NCBI RefSeq assembly: GCF_012027555.1
Contig: NZ_SNUQ01000001.1
Location: 620,001 to 684,000 of the forward strand
From: Thermococcus sp. CX2
GTDB taxonomy: Archaea > Methanobacteriota_B > Thermococci > Thermococcales > Thermococcaceae
Direction: 5' to 3'
Length of the DNA: 64,000 bases
Positions 53,882 to 62,291 of the stretch are shown piece by piece. The notes under the pieces are model-generated. The model was not told the DNA's origin. It searched no databases and worked only from the letters and a program-made list of their open reading frames with translations. The first letter of the stretch is position 1; each line of letters begins with the position of its first letter. A program made the translations under genes and the position numbers.

Positions 53882-54718
53882 ATGGGTGAGAAGTTCCTAT
53901 CTGCCGAGAGGCCGCAGACCGAGGAAGGATATCAGTACCACATAGCATGCAAGCCGGGGGACGTTGCAAGATACGTCCTCCTGCCAGGTGACCCCGAGAG
54001 AGTTCCGAAGATAAGCTCCCTATGGGATGAGGCAAAGGAGATAGCCTTCCACAGGGAGTATAGGACACACACCGGAAAATACAAGGGTGTTCCAATCAGC
54101 GTTACTTCAACCGGAATAGGCGGGCCTTCAACGGCGATAGCGATTGAAGAGCTTGCAGCCATAGGGGCAGATACGTTCATCCGAGTCGGCTCAACAGGAG
54201 CCATACAGCCGGGAATGGAAATAGGCGACCTCATTATAGCGAAGGCAGCGGTGAGACTCGAGGGGACATCGAAGCAGTACGTGAGGATTGAATATCCCGC
54301 CGTTGCCGACCTGGAGGTTACCCTCGCACTAATTGAGGCCGCCGAGACCCTCGGAGTGCGCTATCACATCGGCATAACTGCCTCGACTGACAGCTTTTAC
54401 CTTGGCCAGGGAAGACCCGGACTGAACGGCTACTTCCCGAGCTTCGCCAAGAACATCCTCGACGACCTCAGGCAGGCAAGGGTTACCAACTTTGAGATGG
54501 AAGCGGCAACGCTCTACACACTGGCCAACATCTACGGCCTCAGGGCCGGCTGTGTCTGTGCCGTCTTCGCCAACAGAGTAACCAACGAGTTCGGCAAGGC
54601 CGGTGAGAAGGAGGCCGCCTTAGTTGCCAGCGAAGCCGTCAAGATACTCGCCGAATGGGACGAGGAGAAGGAGCAGAAAGGCAAGAAAGTGTGGTTCCCG
54701 GGATTGAGGAGGCTTTGA
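53882..54718 (+). CDS. udp: Uridine phosphorylase (NP-I family)
   Basis: Cleaves uridine and phosphate to uracil and ribose-1-phosphate. 278 residues with the NP-I layout: N-terminal ARYVLLPGDPERVPKIS, AFHREYRTHTGKYKG, the phosphate loop TGIGGPSTAIAIEEL, FIRVGSTGAIQPGMEIGD and the substrate residues in VTNFEMEAATLYTLANIYG. GGTGAT lies 5 nt before ATG at 53882; the frame is open further upstream over the divergent thrC gene but without a signal. It is followed by a T-rich terminator. It pairs functionally with upp at 14 kb for pyrimidine salvage. Confidence 0.94.
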   Translation: MGEKFLSAERPQTEEGYQYHIACKPGDVARYVLLPGDPERVPKISSLWDEAKEIAFHREYRTHTGKYKGVPISVTSTGIGGPSTAIAIEELAAIGADTFIRVGSTGAIQPGMEIGDLIIAKAAVRLEGTSKQYVRIEYPAVADLEVTLALIEAAETLGVRYHIGITASTDSFYLGQGRPGLNGYFPSFAKNILDDLRQARVTNFEMEAATLYTLANIYGLRAGCVCAVFANRVTNEFGKAGEKEAALVASEAVKILAEWDEEKEQKGKKVWFPGLRRL

Positions 54719-54720
54719 GG

Positions 54721-54733
54721 CCTTCTTTTTTCA
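54721..54733 (+). terminator. T-rich terminator after udp
   Basis: CCTTCTTTTTTCA begins 2 bp after the udp stop codon. Confidence 0.45.
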
Positions 54734-54828
54734 TTAAACATTTTATCAGAGGCTCTTCTGTCCGGCAGGATTGACTATAAAATCCACTGCATAAAGAGCC
54801 ATTTTAGAGAGCATCTGCCCATCAGTTC

Positions 54829-54910
54829 GGCAGTTTAACTAAATGCTAATTCTGATCACCCAAAACAGGTAGGTCTTTTTAAACTTCCAGCAGAAGAGTT
54901 TGGTAGAATA
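54829..54910 (-). repeat. tRNA-trailer repeat, divergent copy 3 (3' of tRNA-Gly)
   Basis: On the minus strand, directly after the CCA end, the sequence reads TTCTACCAAACT and then TGGAAGTTT, matching TTCTAACAAAACT and GCAAAGTTT after tRNA-Arg. After a 22-nt insertion it continues TGATCAGAATTAGCAT and AACTGCC, matching TGATCAAGGTTGGCAT and TGCTGCC. Weaker than copies 1 and 2. Confidence 0.4.
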
Positions 54911-54988
54911 TGGTGCGGTGGCCGGGATTTGAACCCGGGCCAGCGGCGTGGCAGGCCGCTGTCCTAGACCAGGCTAGACTACCACCGC
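54911..54988 (-). tRNA. tRNA-Gly (anticodon GCC)
   Basis: Complete 78-nt tRNA with encoded CCA at 54911-54913. Acceptor arms are GCGGTGG (54982-54988) and CCACCGC (54915-54921). The anticodon loop CTGCCAC is closed by GCGGC/GCCGC and gives anticodon GCC. The T-loop GGTTCAAATCC is standard. Confidence 0.95.
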
Positions 54989-55020
54989 ACTGCGCGGCCC
55001 GTTAGATACTCACCCCTGGG

Positions 55021-55032
55021 CGCTTTATAAAT
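55021..55032 (-). promoter_or_regulatory. TATA box of tRNA-Gly
   Basis: Minus strand ATTTATAAAGCG, about 35-45 bp upstream of the tRNA 5' end. The same TTTATAAAGCG word is used by divergent tRNA-Arg, 25 bp away. Confidence 0.6.
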
Positions 55033-55056
55033 CTTTCGGTGGCAGAAAAAGGTTAA

Positions 55057-55066
55057 ATTTATAAAG
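55057..55066 (+). promoter_or_regulatory. TATA box of tRNA-Arg
   Basis: TTTATAAAG, followed by CGTCC, about 30 bp upstream of the tRNA 5' end. Confidence 0.6.
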
Positions 55067-55093
55067 CGTCCCTAAGAAGGTTTAGCGGGCAGT

Positions 55094-55171
55094 GCCCCGG
55101 TGGCCTAGTCTGGATAGGGCGCGAGGCTGCGGACCTCGAGGTCCGGGGTTCAAATCCCCGCCGGGGCGCCA
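55094..55171 (+). tRNA. tRNA-Arg (anticodon GCG)
   Basis: Complete 78-nt tRNA with acceptor arms GCCCCGG (55094-55100) and CCGGGGC (55161-55167), discriminator G and encoded CCA (55169-55171). The anticodon loop CTGCGGA gives anticodon GCG, which reads CGC/CGU. The T-loop GGTTCAAATCC is present. Confidence 0.95.
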
Positions 55172-55285
55172 TTCTAACAAAACTTCACGCAGGCAAAGTT
55201 TGATCAAGGTTGGCATGTCGCTTTTATAATTGCTGCCATTTCAGTGGGTTTACTTTTAACTTGCCACTTTTCCATGTTTTACTGT
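55172..55285 (+). repeat. tRNA-trailer repeat, copy 2 (3' of tRNA-Arg)
   Basis: Begins right after the CCA end: TTCTAACAAAACT, then GCAAAGTTTGATCAAGG, TTGGCATGTC (55210-55219), TGCTGCC, CAGTGGGTTTAC, TTGCCACTTTTCC and GTTTTACTG. The words GATYAAGGTTGGCATGTC, CTGCCA, TTTGGCGG/TTGCCAC and GTTTTAC occur in the same order and orientation after tRNA-Leu. No open reading frame is evident in this 260-bp gap before the CoA-disulfide reductase gene. Confidence 0.55.
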
Positions 55286-55397
55286 GAGTATAACACCCTT
55301 CAGGCGTTAAGAAGAGGAGAAACCCTTTACTCGCAAGTCTTTGAGTCAAATCCGCGTTAAGCTTGCAAGATCAAAAAGACATGCAAACTCATTCCAG

Positions 55398-55421
55398 CCA
55401 ATTTTGCAGAGCAAAAATTGG
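55398..55421 (-). terminator. Hairpin just downstream of the CoA-disulfide reductase gene
   Basis: CCAATTTTGC, AGA, GCAAAAATTGG on the plus strand: 10-bp arms with one bulged base, starting 14 bp beyond the stop codon of the minus-strand gene. The A/T-rich outer arms give a T-rich 3' side in the transcript, so it could act as a terminator or protect the mRNA end. Confidence 0.35.
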
Positions 55422-55434
55422 TAGAAGAAAAGCC

Positions 55435-56772
55435 TCAAGTCCTCAGCTTCGCGAGGGCATCTTCAGCGGCCTTGACTATCTGGTAGCCGACGGGCGATGC
55501 CGTGAGAAGCGGATGGGTAGCTATCTGCAACGTGTAGAGCTCACTCGCGGTTAGGCGCTTCTGTATTGCCAGAGCAAGGATGTTTATCATCTCGCCAACG
55601 CTCTTTCCTCCAGCTATCTGGGCCCCAAGGATTGCTCCCCTATCCCTGGAGAATATCAGCTTCACCGTCACCATGGAGGTATCAGGGAACTTCGCCGGAT
55701 GCCTATCCGGACCCTTGGCGCGGCCGATGATGACCTCAAAGCCCTCCTTCTTTGCGGCTTCTTCGGTTAGACCCGCTGCGGCCAGGGTTAGACCAGCAAC
55801 GTGGGTGGAGTAAACGCCTATCGTCCTCCTGTTCTCCCTGACTATCTGGAGCTTGAAGAGGTTGGCTCCAGCGATTCTCGCCTCGAAGGTTGCAGTTGAT
55901 GCGAGCATTAAGCCATAGGGCTTGCCCGTGAAGAAGTCCCTGTGCTCGACACAATCACCGACTGCAAAGATGTCTGGGTGAGAAGTCCTCATGTACTCGT
56001 CCGTCCAGATGCCGTAGCGAGTAACCTTCAGGCCGGCTTTGATGGCCAGATCAACATTCGGACGGTAGCCAATGGAGAATATCACGAGGTCAGCGTCGAG
56101 CTCCTTACCGTCGACCAGCTTAACTTTCTCGACCTTTCCGCTTCCCAGAAGTCTCTCAACCTGGCCGTAGACGATATTTATGCCAGCCTCCCTGAGCTTC
56201 TCCTCAACCATCTCGCTGAACTCCGGATCGAAAGAGGCCCTCAGGAGTCTGCTCCTAACGAGCAAAGTTACGTCCTTGCCGAGCTTCCTTATCTCGTCAC
56301 CAACTTCGAGGGCTATAAAGCCCCCACCAACGATGACTACTTTCTCGGCATTTTCAAGCCTCTCACGGAGAGCTTTCAGGTAGTGGTAGTCCTTAGGGAC
56401 GGTGTAAACACCGTCAAGTTCGACCCCGGGTATCTCCGGAAAGACCGGCTTCGAGCCAGTTGCTATGACGAGCTTCTCCCAAGCAATTTCCTTTCCACCC
56501 TTAGTCCTCACGACCTTGGCCTTCGGATCTATCTCGACGACCTCATCGACGAGTATCTCCACACCGAGGGGCTCGAGAAACTTCTCGGCTGGAAGGATAT
56601 CATCGTCAACGCCCTCGAAGGTTCCAAAGATGTAGGGAATGCCGCAGGGAATCATGCCGATTTGCTCCTTCTTAATTACAAGAACGCTCTTGTCAGGGTA
56701 AAACCTCTTGGCCGAGATCGCCGCGGTTAATCCACCCGCGCTCGCGCCGATAACAACAACATCGTACTTCAT
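55435..56772 (-). CDS. CoA-disulfide reductase / NAD(P)H oxidase family flavoprotein
   Basis: 445-residue FAD enzyme of the CoADR/NADH oxidase group, which in Thermococcales reduces CoA disulfide or sulfur-derived polysulfide with NAD(P)H. N-terminal FAD motif VVVIGASAGGLTAAISAKRF, the single redox Cys43 in GMIPCGIPYIF, a second dinucleotide fold VVIVGGGFIALEVGDEI (about 156-172), IFAVGDCVEHRD for FAD, and a C-terminal dimerisation domain (GVYSTHVAGLTLAAAGLTEE). ATG at 56772 follows a GGAGG-type site (CCTCC on the plus strand near 56779-56785). It is transcribed away from the tRNA pair on its left; MTA phosphorylase follows upstream on the same strand with a 124-bp gap. Confidence 0.93.
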   Translation of the reverse strand: MKYDVVVIGASAGGLTAAISAKRFYPDKSVLVIKKEQIGMIPCGIPYIFGTFEGVDDDILPAEKFLEPLGVEILVDEVVEIDPKAKVVRTKGGKEIAWEKLVIATGSKPVFPEIPGVELDGVYTVPKDYHYLKALRERLENAEKVVIVGGGFIALEVGDEIRKLGKDVTLLVRSRLLRASFDPEFSEMVEEKLREAGINIVYGQVERLLGSGKVEKVKLVDGKELDADLVIFSIGYRPNVDLAIKAGLKVTRYGIWTDEYMRTSHPDIFAVGDCVEHRDFFTGKPYGLMLASTATFEARIAGANLFKLQIVRENRRTIGVYSTHVAGLTLAAAGLTEEAAKKEGFEVIIGRAKGPDRHPAKFPDTSMVTVKLIFSRDRGAILGAQIAGGKSVGEMINILALAIQKRLTASELYTLQIATHPLLTASPVGYQIVKAAEDALAKLRT

Positions 56773-56896
56773 ATTTAGGCCCTCCTAACGGTTTTCAGTC
56801 GGGGTTACTCACCAAAGGATTTTAACCTTTCGTTAACCTTGGGTTCAAAACGCGGGCACAGGGGATTTCATCAATGAAGAAAAGAGAACAGAGGAA

Positions 56897-57700
56897 TCAC
56901 TCTCCGGTCGCGCCCTTAAGGGCGTCCTTGCAACCGCAGCGGCGCTCTTTCGGAATGTGCTTAATGGAATTCATGAGCAAGTACTTTATCTCCTCACTCT
57001 TCTTTGCCATCAGCTCGACGACCTCAGTGTGGGTGAGCTTCTCCCTGCTTATTCCGGCGGCGAAGTTGGTAACTATGGCCACGCTGGCGTAGCACATCTC
57101 AAGCTCCCTCGCGAGAATCGCCTCGGGACACTGCGTCATGCCAACGACGTCGGCACCGAGTATCTTAAGCGCCCTTATTTCTGCCCTCGTCTCAAACCTC
57201 GGCCCTTCCATGCAGGCGTACGTCCCAGTGGGATGGTAATTGAATCCCAGCTCCCTTGCAGCGGTCATGAGGGCCTTCCTGAGCTCCGGACAGTATGGGT
57301 CCGTGAAATCAACGTGGGCCACGAACTTCCTGTCGTGAGGACTGTCCTCACCGTCGTAGAATGTGTAGTGCCTCGTCTTTGTGAAGTCCAGAAGCTGGTC
57401 GAGGATAACGAAATCGCCCGGCTTCATGGCCTCGTTCAAAGAACCAACGGCGGACGTTGAGAGAATCCTCTCAACGCCGAGCTCGTACAGGGCCCAGATG
57501 TTGGCACGGTAGTTTATCTTGTGCGGTGGAACGCTGTGGCCCTCACCGTGTCTGGCCAGGAAAGCTATCTCCTCCCCGTTGTACTCGCCTATCTTCACCC
57601 TGACCCTCCCGTAGGGCGTGCTGACCCACTCCTCCCTGACGTTTGCCAAGAGCTTCGGATCGTAAACTCCAGAACCTCCTATAATGGCTATCCTCGGCAT
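56897..57700 (-). CDS. mtnP: S-methyl-5'-thioadenosine phosphorylase (MTAP/PNP family)
   Basis: Phosphorolyses methylthioadenosine (and in the archaeal subfamily also other purine nucleosides), recycling the by-product of polyamine synthesis. 267 residues of the trimeric NP-II type: IAIIGGSGVYDPKLL, the phosphate-contact FLARHGEGHSVPPHKINYRA, STSAVGSLNEAMKPGDFVI, the substrate segment TGTYACMEGPRFETRAEIR and MTQCPEAILAREL. The C-terminal CGC motif (RRCGCKDALKG) matches the stabilising CXC disulfide of hyperthermophilic enzymes. GGTGATA lies upstream of ATG at 57700. Confidence 0.94.
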   Translation of the reverse strand: MPRIAIIGGSGVYDPKLLANVREEWVSTPYGRVRVKIGEYNGEEIAFLARHGEGHSVPPHKINYRANIWALYELGVERILSTSAVGSLNEAMKPGDFVILDQLLDFTKTRHYTFYDGEDSPHDRKFVAHVDFTDPYCPELRKALMTAARELGFNYHPTGTYACMEGPRFETRAEIRALKILGADVVGMTQCPEAILARELEMCYASVAIVTNFAAGISREKLTHTEVVELMAKKSEEIKYLLMNSIKHIPKERRCGCKDALKGATGE

Positions 57701-57741
57701 GGTATCACCTAAAGGGAAGAAACGGGCGAGGGCTTAAAATG

Positions 57742-59043
57742 TTAGTGCTTCTCCCAGAAAGCCTTCTGGTGTGCTGCCTTCTTTTCAATGTCTTCCTCGA
57801 TCCGGCCCTCGGTCTGAAGCTCCAATATCTTCGTCAGTATCTCGCTGAGCAGCCAAGAGCCCCATTTGGGGTCTTTAACCTCAAGGGCGGCATCTATCGC
57901 TCCATCGATATCCCCCACCTTAAGCCTCGCAACGGCTATGCTTCCGAAGGCGAGGGAGCGGAGGTAATGGCCGCGGACGCGTTGGGCGAACCTGACGGCA
58001 TCCTCAAAGTCTCTCAGCTTGGATAGGTAAGTAACCACCTTTACTAGGAGGGCATCATCAGTCGTACGGTTACCTATCATCTCCACGAGAGGTCTGTACT
58101 TCTCATCAACTGGCCGCTCAAGAAGCCAATGGATGACAAAGCTGGCAACCTCTTCAAACTCCAAACCCTTCAAGGATTCCAAAAGGCGGGATAAAACCTC
58201 TTCCCTGTCGAGAGAGGTCTCAACGATGTCCTTTAAGATAGCAAGCCTCTCATCGGGCGATAACTTCTCGAGTACTGTCATGACGAACTCAAGTTCGCCC
58301 TGGTTGACCAGCCCCACCAAGAGTGACTTGAGAACGTCGAATCCAGTCTCAGATGACATGCTAAGGGCGATCTCAACGAATTTTTCGTAGGTTGTCTTTG
58401 GAACATCCGAGGTCTTCAGGTAAACCGCAACATCCTTCATGACCTGGCCCAACCAGTACTCGCTCTTCATTTCCGAGAGCAACCGTATTGCACTCCCGAA
58501 CTCTTCGCGCTTGAGGTGTTCTTTTATTGCCTCGATGGCACCGATTGAACGCCATGGCTCCTCCTCGATCCGATCTATGATAATCTTGGCCTTGCGCATA
58601 TTGCCCTTTTTGAGATAAACGCGGAGTATTTCGAGGAGGAGATCGTTACGCTTCACATTGTCCTCAATGTCCATAACGTAGAAGAGTGCATCGTCGGCAA
58701 TATCCAATTCCAGAAGCCTGCCCACAAGGTTCTCAAGCAGATCATCCCTCAGGGGCTGTGGGAACGTGATTATTGATTCGTAGGCCTGTTGGAAAACCTT
58801 AGACGCGATTTTAGAACCGGTTCCATAAAGGTAAGTGCCTATCTCAATCACTGCCTTTACCATAAGCACGGGATTGTCGATGGATCCCGCAGCGTTGAAT
58901 GCGTATTTGAATGCCTCTTTGTACCTAGGGTTTCTGGATCTGTACATGTAGTAACCAATTCTAGCGTAGGTGACCGCTCGAAGGTATTTGTCTCTAATGC
59001 TCGAGGCCAGCTTAAGAGCCTCACGATAAACGTCCACGGACAT
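57742..59043 (-). CDS. Helical-repeat (TPR/solenoid-like) protein, unknown function
   Basis: 433 residues, almost entirely alpha-helical. Repeating units of about 34-37 residues are seen in LKLASSIRDKYLRAVTYARI, VRFAQRVRGHYLRSLAFGSI and GDIDGAIDAALEVKDPKWGS; the first and last of these resemble each other closely, which argues for duplicated repeats. There is no membrane segment or signal peptide, so it is probably a cytosolic scaffold. AGGTGG lies 5 nt before ATG at 59043; GTG at 59052 overlaps the site. It is 41 bp upstream of mtnP on the same strand and may share its mRNA. Function unknown. Confidence 0.82.
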   Translation of the reverse strand: MSVDVYREALKLASSIRDKYLRAVTYARIGYYMYRSRNPRYKEAFKYAFNAAGSIDNPVLMVKAVIEIGTYLYGTGSKIASKVFQQAYESIITFPQPLRDDLLENLVGRLLELDIADDALFYVMDIEDNVKRNDLLLEILRVYLKKGNMRKAKIIIDRIEEEPWRSIGAIEAIKEHLKREEFGSAIRLLSEMKSEYWLGQVMKDVAVYLKTSDVPKTTYEKFVEIALSMSSETGFDVLKSLLVGLVNQGELEFVMTVLEKLSPDERLAILKDIVETSLDREEVLSRLLESLKGLEFEEVASFVIHWLLERPVDEKYRPLVEMIGNRTTDDALLVKVVTYLSKLRDFEDAVRFAQRVRGHYLRSLAFGSIAVARLKVGDIDGAIDAALEVKDPKWGSWLLSEILTKILELQTEGRIEEDIEKKAAHQKAFWEKH

Positions 59044-59134
59044 TATTTCCACCTAGTTGATTTACGACATCGGAGTATTTAATGATTTCCAACAGTTGGG
59101 ACAGAAACGGGAGAATTAGACAAAAAACGAAAAT

Positions 59135-59347
59135 TCAGCCAAGCTCGTCGTAAACGACACCCACGACCTCACCATCGTCGAGGGACACGAAGCTTACCTT
59201 TGTTTTCTTTCCGCTTTTAGGATCCACAACAACAAAATCCGGCTGTAAGAGGTACTTACTGGTGGGTATCTTCCAGACATCGCCGTAATGGGCCCTAAGC
59301 TCCTTCATAAATCTACCTGCGTCACGTTTAATTACTGTGGTCACCAT
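59135..59347 (-). CDS. Small basic protein of unknown function (70 aa)
   Basis: About 70 residues, MVTTVIKRDAGRFMKELRAH at the start, then a beta-rich part (FVVVDPKSGKKTKVSFVSLD) and an acidic end GEVVGVVYDELG. It reads as a compact alpha/beta domain. GGTGATA lies just upstream of ATG at 59347, and an AT-rich TATA-like stretch (TTTTTATATTTTG on the minus strand) lies near 59372-59384. No family is recognised with confidence. Confidence 0.68.
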   Translation of the reverse strand: MVTTVIKRDAGRFMKELRAHYGDVWKIPTSKYLLQPDFVVVDPKSGKKTKVSFVSLDDGEVVGVVYDELG

Positions 59348-59429
59348 TATCACCACTTAACTATACCACTTCAAAATATAAAAAGGTTTCCCATAGACAT
59401 TCGTTAAAGTTAATATCGACAGTTGTCTA

Positions 59430-60281
59430 TCAAAGCCACCTAATGCACATAGCGGAACCTTTAGGAACGTTCAGCTCCCTTGCTATGGGCGAACATTTGG
59501 CCTTGAGAAGGAAAAATATCCTCGAATCCCGGAGTTCACTTAACGTTTCGAAGTTTGCCTGTCCCTTGGCGATTATGACGTCAGCCCTCTTAAAGAGCTC
59601 TATAAAGTTCTCTGACGCATATTCCAATGGCGTTCCGGGAAGACGGGATCCAGTTGAAATCACGTGTGAAAACCTGTCGAACCCCGCCTCCAACAAGTCT
59701 TCCACGGTGGCGTCGTTGATTATCGGCCCCTCCTTGGCGGCGACGTACACCTCAAGGCCGGGAAAGAGGCGCTTGATCGTCTCGATGAAGAGCCTGTCAA
59801 AGTAAATCTCACCGCAGTTATCTACGAGGTACAGGAGAACCCGAGCTTTCTCAAGCTCGCGGAACAACACGTCACTCTCATCTATGTAGAGCTCTTCTCC
59901 CGCCATGCGGAGGATGTCCTCCTCTATCTTCTCTGGGTCATACCCGACGGCAAAGTCTATCACGTTTCCAGCAATAGCCAGCCGCATGGCGGTTTTGAAA
60001 TCGTCAACTGTACCGATGTCTTTCGCAACCTTTCTGGCGAGCTCACTGGAGCGGCGCTTGTATTCCTTAAAAGGGTCATCATTGCCCAGAAACTTGTAGA
60101 GCTCAAGGAACAGCATTCCACCGTCGGTTGCAGGCACGGAGTCTTCATTGAAAAATTCGCCAATCTGTTTGGCAAGGAAAACCATTGCCTCCCTGCGCTT
60201 TTCAAGATTGGATGTGCTCATCTCCACTATCTTCTGGACCTGATTGACCGCACAAGTGATGCACTCGTAGTGAATCTTCAT
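59430..60281 (-). CDS. DUF89 / ARMT1-like metal-dependent phosphatase
   Basis: 283 residues of the DUF89 family, whose studied members are metal-dependent damage-control phosphatases acting on sugar phosphates and related metabolites. An N-terminal CITC motif in HYECITCAVNQVQKI marks the archaeal subfamily. The metal-site Asp-Asn pair lies in VLLYLVDNCGEIYFDRL, with IINDATVEDLLEAGFD and the second-site VIIAKGQANFETLSEL. The C-terminal LLKAKCSPIARELNVPKGS is typical. ATG at 60281 has GGTGATA upstream and a strong TATA box at 60312-60321. The natural substrate here is unknown. Confidence 0.9.
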   Translation of the reverse strand: MKIHYECITCAVNQVQKIVEMSTSNLEKRREAMVFLAKQIGEFFNEDSVPATDGGMLFLELYKFLGNDDPFKEYKRRSSELARKVAKDIGTVDDFKTAMRLAIAGNVIDFAVGYDPEKIEEDILRMAGEELYIDESDVLFRELEKARVLLYLVDNCGEIYFDRLFIETIKRLFPGLEVYVAAKEGPIINDATVEDLLEAGFDRFSHVISTGSRLPGTPLEYASENFIELFKRADVIIAKGQANFETLSELRDSRIFFLLKAKCSPIARELNVPKGSAMCIRWL

Positions 60282-60311
60282 ATTATCACCGGGGGAAATA
60301 GGAGAGATGGG

Positions 60312-60321
60312 TTATATAAAT
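60312..60321 (-). promoter_or_regulatory. TATA box of the DUF89 gene
   Basis: Minus strand ATTTATATAAC, about 35 bp before the start codon. It overlaps the 3' end of the upstream 37-residue gene, so the two are probably transcribed separately. Confidence 0.5.
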
Positions 60322-60434
60322 CAAACCATCATGAGCTGCTCGACGTACTCGAGCTCCTCAGGTATATGCTTCTTTTTCCTTCTTTCCATTTCTCTCGTGA
60401 GCATGTACTCGTAAAGTGCAGTCATCCAAGTCAT
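60321..60434 (-). CDS. Micro-protein of 37 residues with strong ribosome-binding site
   Basis: MTWMTALYEYMLTREMERRK, then KKHIPEELEYVEQLMMV: an amphipathic helix, a basic KKKH turn and a second acidic helix. GGAGGTGA lies 5 nt before ATG at 60434, as good as any site in the window. AT-rich promoter sequence (AAAATATAG on the minus strand near 60478-60486) lies at suitable distance. No family recognised. The helix-turn-helix-like layout suits a small protein-binding peptide, but that is a guess. Confidence 0.7.
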   Translation of the reverse strand: MTWMTALYEYMLTREMERRKKKHIPEELEYVEQLMMV

Positions 60435-60663
60435 CTCTCTCACCTCCTTTTGGTCTCTCCAGCATATATTAACTATATTTTAAGTTTAAAAGCCTTGTGA
60501 GACTTTAAAATTCCATGAATGCCATCGAAATATCTTTAATCGCCCAGAAAAGCAGCGATGATGGTTTTTGGAATTGGATGGACATAAATGGACAATTTAA
60601 AAAGCCCTCATGCCGTATTTTTCAACAAAAGAGTACATTCAAACAGGCAAAAATAACCTAACT

Positions 60664-60673
60664 GTTTATAAAC
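60664..60673 (+). promoter_or_regulatory. TATA box of srp54
   Basis: GTTTATAAAC, a palindromic TATA element about 40 bp before the srp54 ATG. The 230 bp to its left (60435-60663) is AT-rich intergenic sequence with the micro-protein promoter and nothing else recognised. Confidence 0.55.
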
Positions 60674-60704
60674 TTTGAAGCCTCCTTCACTATGGTGGGA
60701 GAAG

Positions 60705-62051
60705 ATGGCCTTAGAAAAGCTCGGAAAGGCACTCAACAACGCCCTAAGGAAGCTCGCTCGTTCAAGCACTGTGGATGAAGCCACGATAAAGGAAGTCGTG
60801 AGAGACATCCAAAGGGCGCTCATTCAATCAGATGTTAACGTTCGACTCGTTCTTGACCTGACCAAGAGGATAGAAAAGAGAGCCCTCGAAGAGAAGCCCC
60901 CCGCGGGTGTTTCGAAGAAGGAGCACATAATTAAAATCGTCTATGAGGAGCTCACCAGGTTCCTTGGAACAGAGGCTAAACCAATTGAGATAAAGGAGAA
61001 GCCCACCGTTCTGCTAACGGTTGGTATTCAAGGTTCGGGCAAGACCACCAGCATAGCGAAGCTGGCGCGCTATTTCCAGAAGCGTGGTTATAAAGTGGGC
61101 CTCGTCTGTTCGGACACTTGGCGTCCAGGAGCTTACTACCAGCTCAAACAGCTCGTCGAGCCCTTTGGCATAGAGGTTTTTGGAGACCCGGACGAGAAGG
61201 ATGCGATAAAGCTCGCCAAAGAGGGAGTTGAGTACTTCAAAGAGAAAGGAGCAGACATCATTATAGTTGATTCCGCGGGAAGGCACAAAGAGGAGAAGGG
61301 CCTCATAGAGGAGATGAAGCAGATAAGCAATGCCATAAAACCGCACGAAGTCATCCTCGTCATAGATGGAACTATCGGCCAGCAGGCCTACAACCAGGCA
61401 CTGGCCTTTAAAGAGGCAACCCCAATAGGCTCAATCATCGTTACAAAGCTCGATGGCTCCGCTAAAGGTGGAGGAGCGCTTTCTGCTGTGGCCGCAACGG
61501 GGGCACCGATAAAGTTCATCGGTGTCGGTGAGAGGATAGACGACCTCGAGCCCTTCGACCCCAAGAGGTTCGTCTCGCGCCTCCTCGGCCTCGGCGACAT
61601 TCAGGGACTTCTTGAGAAGTTTGAGGAGCTCCAGAAACAGCAGGAATTCAGCGAGGAGGATATGGAAAAGTTCCTCAAAGGCAAGTTCAATCTCAAGGAC
61701 ATGTATGCCCAGCTCGAGGCCATGCAGAAGATGGGTCCGCTCAAACAGATACTGCAGATGATCCCAGGAATGGGATACTCCCTCCCGGAGGAAGCGGTTA
61801 GGGTCGGAGAGGAAAAGCTGAAGAAGTTTAAAGTCATAATGGATTCAATGACAGAAGAGGAGCTTGAGCACCCAGAGATAATCAACTACTCGAGGATTAA
61901 AAGGATTGCGAGGGGCTCCGGAACCAGCACCCAGGATGTCAGGGAGCTTCTAAACCAGTACAACCAGATGAAAAAGATGTTCAAGAGCATGGATAAGAGA
62001 AAACTCTCCAAAATTGCCCGTAAATTTAACCTGGGAGGGTTTGGGTTATGA
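60705..62051 (+). CDS. srp54: Signal recognition particle 54 kDa protein
   Basis: SRP GTPase that recognises signal sequences on ribosomes. 448 residues: N domain ([20 protein letters not shown]), G domain with P-loop [20 protein letters not shown] (about 105-125), [33 protein letters not shown] and the G5-type [17 protein letters not shown], then a methionine-rich M domain (about 300-430: [31 protein letters not shown]) that binds 7S RNA and signal peptides. ATG at 60705 follows GGTGGGAG. The stop overlaps the next start in an ATGA junction. Confidence 0.98.
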   Translation: MALEKLGKALNNALRKLARSSTVDEATIKEVVRDIQRALIQSDVNVRLVLDLTKRIEKRALEEKPPAGVSKKEHIIKIVYEELTRFLGTEAKPIEIKEKPTVLLTVGIQGSGKTTSIAKLARYFQKRGYKVGLVCSDTWRPGAYYQLKQLVEPFGIEVFGDPDEKDAIKLAKEGVEYFKEKGADIIIVDSAGRHKEEKGLIEEMKQISNAIKPHEVILVIDGTIGQQAYNQALAFKEATPIGSIIVTKLDGSAKGGGALSAVAATGAPIKFIGVGERIDDLEPFDPKRFVSRLLGLGDIQGLLEKFEELQKQQEFSEEDMEKFLKGKFNLKDMYAQLEAMQKMGPLKQILQMIPGMGYSLPEEAVRVGEEKLKKFKVIMDSMTEEELEHPEIINYSRIKRIARGSGTSTQDVRELLNQYNQMKKMFKSMDKRKLSKIARKFNLGGFGL

Positions 62052-62287
62052 TAGAGGCCTTCGTGCTGGTTGTTGTTAAGCCCGGAACCGAAGAGAAAGT
62101 CTACGAAGCTCTTGCCAAAAACGAGAAGATTAAGGAAATCTACCGCGTCTATGGGGAATACGACATCATTCTCCGCGTGGAGGTTGGGAACATCGGGGAA
62201 TTAGACAGCTTCCACGATAAGGTCCTGAGGAGAATAAACAACATAGAAATGACAGAGACCCTCATAGCAAGCTCCTACAGGGGGTGA
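62048..62287 (+). CDS. Lrp/AsnC ligand-binding (RAM) domain protein without DNA-binding domain
   Basis: 79 residues consisting only of the RAM/ACT-like ligand-binding domain of Lrp/AsnC regulators: [40 protein letters not shown] and the closing TLIASSYRG. The DNA-binding helix-turn-helix is missing, so it is a stand-alone effector-binding subunit that may form hetero-oligomers with full Lrp proteins, such as the one cut by the right edge. It overlaps srp54 by 4 bp and is translationally coupled to it. Confidence 0.92.
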   Translation: MIEAFVLVVVKPGTEEKVYEALAKNEKIKEIYRVYGEYDIILRVEVGNIGELDSFHDKVLRRINNIEMTETLIASSYRG

Positions 62288-62291
62288 ACCC

